A stretch of 11,066 nucleotides of DNA from positions 1 through 11,066 of the forward strand of contig JAFLJU010000033.1 in assembly GCA_022712835.1 (NCBI GenBank), written 5' to 3'. Position 1 is the first letter of the stretch; each line of letters starts with the position of its first letter. This document shows positions 5,682 to 11,066 of this stretch, one piece after another. This stretch comes from Desulfobacteraceae bacterium (lineage in GTDB: Bacteria > Desulfobacterota > Desulfobacteria > Desulfobacterales > Desulfobacteraceae). The translations under genes and the position numbers were made by a program. Under the pieces are notes generated by a model. That model searched no databases. It was not told where the DNA came from and saw only the letters and a program-made list of their open reading frames with translations.

Positions 5682-8600
5682 ATACCGCTTCATTCAGCGC
5701 AAAGATTTGTGCAAATATCTGATTTGTGTCAAAACCCTTAAGACGGATGGCACCGGACCTGCAGGAGGCTACGCATAAACCGCATCCTTTGCACAAAACC
5801 GGATTGATCTGGGCGGTTCCCTCAAACCGGCCGTCGGTTTCAAAGGCAGGAGCCGAGTAAGGGCAGATGGATACACAAACCCCACAGGAGCTGCATGCCA
5901 TTGGGTCAACAGCAGCCACATTACCGCTGGTATGCACGGTTTCTTTTGCCAGCAGGGTAACCGCTCTTGATGCAGCTGCCTGGCCATGGGCAATGGCTTC
6001 GTCAATGGGTTTTGGATAGTGGGCAAGTCCGCAAAGGAAAACACCATCGGTTGCAAATTCCGACGGCCCCAGTTTTGCGTGTCTTTCCACAAAGAACCCG
6101 TCTTCATTAAGGGGCACCTTGAAGAAGTTGGCCAAGCGTTCATCTTTATTGGGAACAATGGCCGTGGCCAAGGTCACAAGATCGGTCTGAATTTCCATGG
6201 GCCGACCCAGCACGTGATCTATTGTGCTGATAAGCACTTTTCCATCCTGTATCGACACTTTGGGTTTATTGTCCACAGAGTACCGGATAAAGATGATCCC
6301 GGCCTCACGTGCCTGCTGATACTTATATTCCCGCTCCCCATAGGTTCTGATGTCCCTGTAGAGGATAAAAATTGACATTTCAGGATTGATTTTCTTCAAT
6401 TCCAATGCATTGTCTATGGAATGGGTACAGCATACCCTGGAGCAATAGGGACGTTCCTTTTCCCGGGACCCGACACATTGAATAAATACCGCTGACCCAA
6501 TGGATTTGAGGGCAGGGTCCTTTTCTATGAATCGTTTGTCCAGATCCAGGCTGGTGATGATCCGATCATCCTTTCCATAACTGTATTCAGTAGGAGTTGA
6601 CCCATGTGCACCTGTTGCAATAATTGCAACTCCGTGTTCAAGGGAGGATGTTTTTTCCTCGGTTAACAGCTCTGATTTGAAACTGCCCACAAAGCCTTCC
6701 ACATTTTCAAGGCTTGTGTTGAGATGGATGTGAACTTTTTCATTGTTTTGTACATCCTTGACCAAAAGGGCAAGCTCATCGGCAATCATTTCACCCTTAT
6801 AGGTGTGATAAAGCTTGTTGGCTTGTCCCCCGAGTTTTGCATCCCTTTCAATAAGATGCACCTCATACTCCTGTTCCGCCAGATTTTTGGCAGCTACCAT
6901 ACCGGAAATCCCACCGCCGATGACCATGGCAACGGGTTTGACCTGAAGTTCCGCTTCTTCCAGGGGTTCCATGAGTGCCACCTTGGCAACCGCCATGCGC
7001 ACCAGATCCTTGGCTTTTTGTGTGGCAAGATCCGGTGAGTCTTTATGAACCCAGGAAGCATGGTTCCGGATATTGGTCATTTCAAATAAATATTTATTCA
7101 ATCCGGCATTGATCAGGGTTTCCTGGAAAAGCGGCTCATGGGTTTTAGGGGTACAGGCCGCCACCACGATTCGGTTGAGTTTATTGGTCTTGATAATCTG
7201 ACTCATGCTCTCCTGGGTATCCTGGGAACATGAATAAAGAGAATCTGTATAATATTCAACATAGGGCAGGGATGCGGCATAGTCCCGGACTTCTGGAACA
7301 TTTACAACCCCTGCGATATTGGTACCGCATTTACAAACAAATACGCCGATTCTGGGACGTTCTCCCACAATATTTGTTTCCGGAATTACCTCGGGAATTT
7401 TGGTCAGCGTATTTCTGGCACTGGCAAGCATTGCGCCAGCTTCTCCAGCAGCAGCAGAGGAGTCCACAACTGCCTGGGGAATATCCTTGGGTCCCTGGAA
7501 AGCACCGGCAACAAAGATGCCTTTTCTGTTGGTTTCCACCGGTTTAAAGGTGGTGGTTTTGGCAAAATTTCCGTCGGTGAGTTCAATGCCCAGTTTTTTG
7601 GCCATATCAACGATTTCAGGAGAAATTTCCAGACCAATGGACAGAACGATCATGTCAAAAATTTCTTCAATATTTTTCCCATCATCACTTGTATAGGTGA
7701 TCATGAGGTCTCCGGTATCACCGACGGGCACAACCGTATGGACGCGGCTTCTCTGGAATCGAATTCCCTGGTCCTTGGCCCTGTTGTAATATCGCTCAAA
7801 ATCCTTGCCATGGGTTCGCATATCCATGTAGAAGATGGCGCAATCTAAGTCATCTCCGGCATGTTCCTTGGCAATGACGGCTTCCTTGAGGGCGTACATG
7901 CAGCAGACAGATGAACAATACTTGTTGTCGCATTTGTTCATGTCCCTTGACCCCACACATTGGAACCAGGCCACTTTTTTAGGTTCTTTACCATCGGACT
8001 GCCTGGTTAAATGACCAGATGTTGGACCCGATGCCGAAAGAATTCTCTCAAACTCCATGGCGGTCATAACATTGGGGTGGTTTGCATATCCGTAATTGTC
8101 AAATTTGGACGGATCAAAGGGTTCAAACCCAGGGGATAATACCACCGCCCCAGCGTCGATCTCGATGATTTCATCTTGCATGGTATGATCGATGGCATCC
8201 ATTTGACAAATTTCAGCACACACCTTGCACCCGCCGGTTTTAAAATGGATACACACATCCCGATCAATGGCAGGAGTGTTGGGGACTGCCTGGGCGTAGG
8301 GCACGTAAACCGGTTTTCTGCCCTTAAGGCCCATCTCATACTCCGAAGGAATAAGAGATGGATTTGCTTTGGTATATTCATTCTTGATTTTTTCAAGACT
8401 GATGTGACCGGTGGGACAAACCGAGGCACATGCACCACATGCCATGCAGACATCCGATTTTTGTCCAAAGGGAGTGTTGATCTTAAGATCCACGCCCCGG
8501 CCGGTGAAATTAATGGCGCTGTTGCCCATTTTATCACACATGCGCACACACAGGCCGCACAGGATACAATCATCCCCTTCTTTTTTGAAACGAGGCGCAT

Positions 8601-8934
8601 CAATATTGTATTGCTTGGCCAGTTTTTTTAACAGGGGGACCTCGGGACATCGGGCATATAGTGTCTCAATAATGAGTTTTCGACCCTGGTGAATCGTTTC
8701 TGTATCGGTGTTGATTTCCATGCCTTCCCAGATGGGATAGTTGCATGCCGTTACATACTTTGTCCTTCTGCCGTCAAACATTTCCACGGTGCAGATCCGG
8801 CACATTCCGGCCGGATCAAGGGCTTTATGATGGCAAAGTGTGGGAATGGTTATGCCGTATTTTTCAGCTACCTGAATGACATACTGACCCTCTTCGCCCT
8901 GTACTGTTTTGCCGTTTAATTTAAAAGTAATCAT
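5680..8934 (-). CDS. hdrA: HdrA-type FAD/iron-sulfur protein with NuoG-like N-terminus and duplicated HdrA core
   Basis: A 1084-residue soluble flavoprotein, much longer than the roughly 650 residues of methanogen HdrA, the site of flavin-based electron bifurcation. Order of parts: a NuoG-like [2Fe-2S] domain (Cys34, 45, 48, 64); two [4Fe-4S] motifs (Cys123, 126, 129, 133 and Cys163, 166, 169, 173); another Cys group (228, 236, 239, 243); an HdrA C-terminal-like half (about 205-510) with CVGSRD and SSVCC (326-345) but no FAD glycine motif; an HdrA N-terminal domain with CKCG (534, 536), Cys569 and Cys594; the FAD motif GGGISGM (673-679); a second CVGSRE and CSRVCC (820-836); and two C-terminal ferredoxin motifs (Cys1014-1024 and Cys1048-1058). 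The N-terminus probably docks the NuoEF-like subunits encoded just upstream. AGGAAGG lies 8 nt before the ATG. The motif CSRVCC keeps cysteine where some HdrA proteins have Sec. Confidence 0.92.
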   Translation of the reverse strand: MITFKLNGKTVQGEEGQYVIQVAEKYGITIPTLCHHKALDPAGMCRICTVEMFDGRRTKYVTACNYPIWEGMEINTDTETIHQGRKLIIETLYARCPEVPLLKKLAKQYNIDAPRFKKEGDDCILCGLCVRMCDKMGNSAINFTGRGVDLKINTPFGQKSDVCMACGACASVCPTGHISLEKIKNEYTKANPSLIPSEYEMGLKGRKPVYVPYAQAVPNTPAIDRDVCIHFKTGGCKVCAEICQMDAIDHTMQDEIIEIDAGAVVLSPGFEPFDPSKFDNYGYANHPNVMTAMEFERILSASGPTSGHLTRQSDGKEPKKVAWFQCVGSRDMNKCDNKYCSSVCCMYALKEAVIAKEHAGDDLDCAIFYMDMRTHGKDFERYYNRAKDQGIRFQRSRVHTVVPVGDTGDLMITYTSDDGKNIEEIFDMIVLSIGLEISPEIVDMAKKLGIELTDGNFAKTTTFKPVETNRKGIFVAGAFQGPKDIPQAVVDSSAAAGEAGAMLASARNTLTKIPEVIPETNIVGERPRIGVFVCKCGTNIAGVVNVPEVRDYAASLPYVEYYTDSLYSCSQDTQESMSQIIKTNKLNRIVVAACTPKTHEPLFQETLINAGLNKYLFEMTNIRNHASWVHKDSPDLATQKAKDLVRMAVAKVALMEPLEEAELQVKPVAMVIGGGISGMVAAKNLAEQEYEVHLIERDAKLGGQANKLYHTYKGEMIADELALLVKDVQNNEKVHIHLNTSLENVEGFVGSFKSELLTEEKTSSLEHGVAIIATGAHGSTPTEYSYGKDDRIITSLDLDKRFIEKDPALKSIGSAVFIQCVGSREKERPYCSRVCCTHSIDNALELKKINPEMSIFILYRDIRTYGEREYKYQQAREAGIIFIRYSVDNKPKVSIQDGKVLISTIDHVLGRPMEIQTDLVTLATAIVPNKDERLANFFKVPLNEDGFFVERHAKLGPSEFATDGVFLCGLAHYPKPIDEAIAHGQAAASRAVTLLAKETVHTSGNVAAVDPMACSSCGVCVSICPYSAPAFETDGRFEGTAQINPVLCKGCGLCVASCRSGAIRLKGFDTNQIFAQIFALNEAV

Positions 8935-8956
8935 GGGTTTAACCTTCCTGCATCCA

Positions 8957-9001
8957 AATGATTATTAGGATTTTATCATGTATAATTGCGGCATGATTAT
9001 T
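8957..9001 (-). repeat. Overlapping repeats between the nuoF-like gene and hdrA
   Basis: The 62-bp gap is the longest inside the operon. It has two direct copies of ATGATTATT (8958-8966 and 8993-9001) and, between them, ATCATG (8975-8980), which can pair with either flank (CATGAT at 8992-8997 or ATGAT at 8958-8962). This would allow two alternative small mRNA hairpins, one next to the hdrA leader. The arms are short and AT-rich, so chance is a real possibility. Confidence 0.3.
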
Positions 9002-10850
9002 TAATGACAATGGCATTAAACTTACAATTGTCGTAGCATATTCCACATTTGATACATTTTGCCTGATCCAGAATATGGGGTTCCTTTTTCGTGCCGGTGA
9101 TGGCTTGATGAGGGCACTTTTTTGCACACAGAGTACAGCCAGTACATGCAGTTTCATCAATTTCCAGATGGAAAAGAGGCTTGCAGACACCGGCGGGACA
9201 TTTTTTATCATTTATGTGTGCTTCATATTCGTCGCGGAAATAATGAATCGTTGACAGAACCGGATTGGGTGCTGATGTACCAAGGCCACACAGGGAAAAT
9301 TTTTCAATCATGGCTCCCAATTCCTCCAGAAGCTCTATATCCCCTTCACGGCCTTTTCCGTCGCAGATCCTTGTCAAAATTTCAAGCATCTGTTTTAATC
9401 CTTCCCGGCAGGGGTTGCACTGACCGCAGGATTCATCCTGGAGAAACTCCACAAAATACCGGGCAACTTCAACCATGCAGGTATCCTGATCCATGACAAT
9501 CATGCCACCGGATCCCATGATGGACCCCACCCTGGAAAGTTCATCAAAATCCACGCCCAGGTCCAGGTGGGCTTCAGGGATACAGCCACCGGATGGACCG
9601 CCGGTTTGAACGGCTTTAAATTTTTTCTTTTTGGGTACGCCGCCACCAATATCGAAGATAATAGTACGAAGGCTGGTTCCCATGGGAACTTCCACAAGGC
9701 CTGTGTTCACCACCTTGCCCACAAGGGAGAAAATTTTGGTCCCCTTGCTATGTTCTGTACCGATGGTGCAATACCAGTCAGCCCCACGGTTGATGATGGT
9801 GGGTACATTTGCCCAGGTTTCAACATTATTCAGGCAGGTGGGGCCATCCTTGAATCCCTTTTCAACGGTGTGGACATATTTTGCCTTAGGTCGGCCAGGT
9901 TTGCCTTCCAGGGATGCCATGAGAGCCGTGGATTCACCACAAACAAAGGCACCACCGCCGCGACTGATGGTGATATCCAGGTCAAAATCTGTACCCAGAA
10001 TATTTTTGCCAAGCAATCCATATTCTCGAATTTGTTCAATAGCCAAGGAAAGGTTTTTCACCGCCAGGGGGTACTCATGGCGGACATAAACATATCCCCG
10101 GGTTGAACCCATGGCAAGAGCTCCGATGATCATGCCTTCCAGCACACTGTGGGGGTTGCCTTCCAGAATACTTCGATCCATATAAGCCCCTGGATCCCCT
10201 TCGTCGGCATTACAAATCACATATCTCGGACCGTCAAATTTGGCACAGGTTTTCCACTTCACCCCTGCAGGAAATCCCCCGCCGCCGCGGCCCCTTAATT
10301 TTGATTTGGTTATTTCCTCTAATATAGTCGTGGGTGTCATGTCCGAAAGCGCTTTTGCCAGGGCGCTATAGCCGCCAACAGAGATATAATCATCAATGTT
10401 TGTGGGATCAATTTTGGCGTTATTACCAAGAATAACCCGCTGCTGCAGGCTGTAAAAAGGAATCTGATTTTCCAAAGAAACCTTTTTCTTGGTTGATTCT
10501 ATTTTAAAAAGACGGGCCTGGACAAGCTCCCCATTTTTAAGGGTTTTTTCTACAATTTCGGCCATGTACTCTTTTTTTAATTTTGAATAAAAGATCCCTT
10601 CAGGATGGATAACCATGATGGGCCCTTTTTCACAAAACCCATGGCAACCTGTTAATTTGACTTCAAATTTATCCTGAAGACCATGTTTGTTCAACTCGTT
10701 TAACAGCTCATCATATACACCGGAGGTACCGTATGCAGCGCAGCCGGAGCCAGCACACAAAGAGATCAGTCTTTTGTTTTGGCTGGTTCTCTCACTTATG
10801 ATGGAATCTCTATGCTTTTGTAAGGCGTCAATACTCGTAAGTTTTACCAT
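8997..10850 (-). CDS. nuoF: NuoF/HndC/HydB-like NADH-binding FMN iron-sulfur subunit
   Basis: A 617-residue protein with the layout of the flavin subunits of NAD-linked hydrogenases (HydB, HndC), longer than complex I NuoF. Its parts are: a thioredoxin-like [2Fe-2S] domain (Cys32, Cys37, Cys69, Cys73); the FMN/NADH core with GRGGGGFPAG (187-196), NADEGDPGAYMDR (214-226) and FVCGESTALMASLEG (302-316); the N3-type [4Fe-4S] ligands Cys475, 478, 481 and 521; and a C-terminal dicluster ferredoxin (Cys569, 572, 575, 579 and Cys599, 602, 605, 609). It should exchange hydride electrons with NAD(H) and pass them to HdrA, whose N-terminus resembles NuoG. The ribosome binding site is weak: only a G-run about 14 nt before the ATG. 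It follows the NuoE-like gene by 9 bp. No hydrogenase catalytic subunit is present in the window. Confidence 0.94.
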   Translation of the reverse strand: MVKLTSIDALQKHRDSIISERTSQNKRLISLCAGSGCAAYGTSGVYDELLNELNKHGLQDKFEVKLTGCHGFCEKGPIMVIHPEGIFYSKLKKEYMAEIVEKTLKNGELVQARLFKIESTKKKVSLENQIPFYSLQQRVILGNNAKIDPTNIDDYISVGGYSALAKALSDMTPTTILEEITKSKLRGRGGGGFPAGVKWKTCAKFDGPRYVICNADEGDPGAYMDRSILEGNPHSVLEGMIIGALAMGSTRGYVYVRHEYPLAVKNLSLAIEQIREYGLLGKNILGTDFDLDITISRGGGAFVCGESTALMASLEGKPGRPKAKYVHTVEKGFKDGPTCLNNVETWANVPTIINRGADWYCTIGTEHSKGTKIFSLVGKVVNTGLVEVPMGTSLRTIIFDIGGGVPKKKKFKAVQTGGPSGGCIPEAHLDLGVDFDELSRVGSIMGSGGMIVMDQDTCMVEVARYFVEFLQDESCGQCNPCREGLKQMLEILTRICDGKGREGDIELLEELGAMIEKFSLCGLGTSAPNPVLSTIHYFRDEYEAHINDKKCPAGVCKPLFHLEIDETACTGCTLCAKKCPHQAITGTKKEPHILDQAKCIKCGICYDNCKFNAIVIK

Positions 10851-10859
10851 AATTATTAT

Positions 10860-11066
10860 TTAACCCCCTTCTACCTCAGAGGTTTCCTTATATGTTTCCA
10901 ATATATCAAGCGCTTTGGATCGATCAAGGCCACCATGGATTTCTTTATCAACCGTAAGAACAGGACCGGATGCACAGCACCCGATGCACCGGACACCTTC
11001 CAGGGAAAATTGTCCATCTTCGGTTGTTTGTCCCTCGTCTATGTTCAATTCCTCTTTATAGGCATC
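10860..11066 (-). CDS. nuoE: NuoE/HndA/HydC-like 24-kDa [2Fe-2S] subunit, 3' part
   Basis: Only the last 68 residues are in the window; the frame is open to the right edge. The 24-kDa subunit binds a [2Fe-2S] cluster and works with the NuoF-type subunit. The visible part has the family pattern TTEDGQFSLEGVRCIGCCASGP, abbreviated here to its key residues: the second ligand pair is the first Cys of CIGCC and the last one (C-x3-C), with one extra Cys between them, followed by the conserved GP and a valine-rich stretch. The TTG at 11048 is not the start, since upstream codons continue the family sequence. It is the first visible gene of the operon; promoter and regulators lie outside. Confidence 0.88.
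   Translation of the reverse strand, partial: DAYKEELNIDEGQTTEDGQFSLEGVRCIGCCASGPVLTVDKEIHGGLDRSKALDILETYKETSEVEGG

Noticed and set aside
5463..5693. A 76-residue protein ending at the UGA as a complete small gene, or a broken mvhD
   Set aside because: The same frame continues with the rest of MvhD without any frameshift, the UGA falls at a conserved cysteine position, and a SECIS-like hairpin follows. A point mutation to a stop cannot be excluded entirely but is less likely.
5666..5693. Start of mvhD at the ATG at 5693
   Set aside because: It lies inside the end of hdrA and places the good AAGGAG site within the coding sequence; the ATG at 5666 has correct spacing to it.
8176..8631. Plus-strand and minus-strand alternative frames inside hdrA
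   Set aside because: They come from translating the cysteine-rich ferredoxin region in the wrong frame; composition is odd and no motif is recognisable.
5680..8934. Sec in HdrA, or a frameshift fusion of two hdrA genes
   Set aside because: The frame is continuous over 1084 codons with no internal stop, and the CSRVCC and SSVCC motifs are encoded with cysteine codons. It reads as a natural fusion.
9567..10106. Plus-strand open frame of 179 codons opposite the nuoF-like gene
   Set aside because: It is antisense to a strongly conserved coding region, shows no recognisable family and has no supporting ribosome binding site.
10860..11048. A complete 62-residue gene starting at TTG 11048
   Set aside because: The frame remains open to the window edge, and the product is clearly the tail of a NuoE-type subunit.
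1..11066. CRISPR arrays, insertion sequences, tRNA or rRNA genes
   Set aside because: None seen: no regularly spaced repeats, transposase motifs, or structured RNA genes could be recognised, and coding density leaves little room.

Overview
The window looks like chromosome of an anaerobic, sulfate-reducing Desulfobacterota bacterium (Desulfobacter/Desulfobacterium-like). The evidence is a canonical DsrC, a siroheme decarboxylase subunit of the alternative heme route, HdrA/MvhD-type flavin-based electron-transfer proteins, a probable selenocysteine-containing MvhD, and an MlaA-type outer-membrane lipoprotein showing a diderm cell. The assignment to a lineage is inference from gene content; no rRNA is present.

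Layout. Positions 1-464 (+) hold the 3' end of an mlaA/vacJ-family gene. Everything else is on the minus strand. Read in the direction of transcription, from the right edge: a truncated 24-kDa NuoE/HndA-like subunit (11066-10860), a 617-aa NuoF/HydB-like NADH-binding subunit, a 1084-aa HdrA with a NuoG-like N-terminus and a partly duplicated HdrA core, a Sec-containing MvhD (5666-5241) read through an in-frame UGA, an FrhB-like iron-sulfur protein, and FlxB/AsrA-like and FlxA/AsrB-like proteins. These seven genes are 9-62 bp apart and look like one operon. After a 168-bp gap with a good sigma70-type promoter comes dsrC, then a strong hairpin, then ahbA and a nitrilase-family amidohydrolase gene that overlap by four bases (ATGA). 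No stretch of more than 300 bp lacks a gene.

How the genes may work together. NuoEF should oxidise NADH (or reduce NAD+) and pass electrons through the NuoG-like N-terminal clusters of HdrA to its FAD, the site where HdrA family proteins bifurcate electrons. MvhD normally links HdrA to its redox partner. The FrhB-like and FlxB/FlxA-like proteins add more iron-sulfur clusters, a possible flavin site and a second NAD(P)-binding flavoprotein. The cluster therefore seems to combine two pyridine-nucleotide modules around one HdrA, without a visible HdrB/HdrC. That is the most unusual feature of the window. DsrC, next door but with its own promoter, is the thiol carrier of dissimilatory sulfite reduction; whether it is a partner of the complex is open.

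Limits: all family assignments come from reading motifs. No searches were run, and both edge genes are incomplete.
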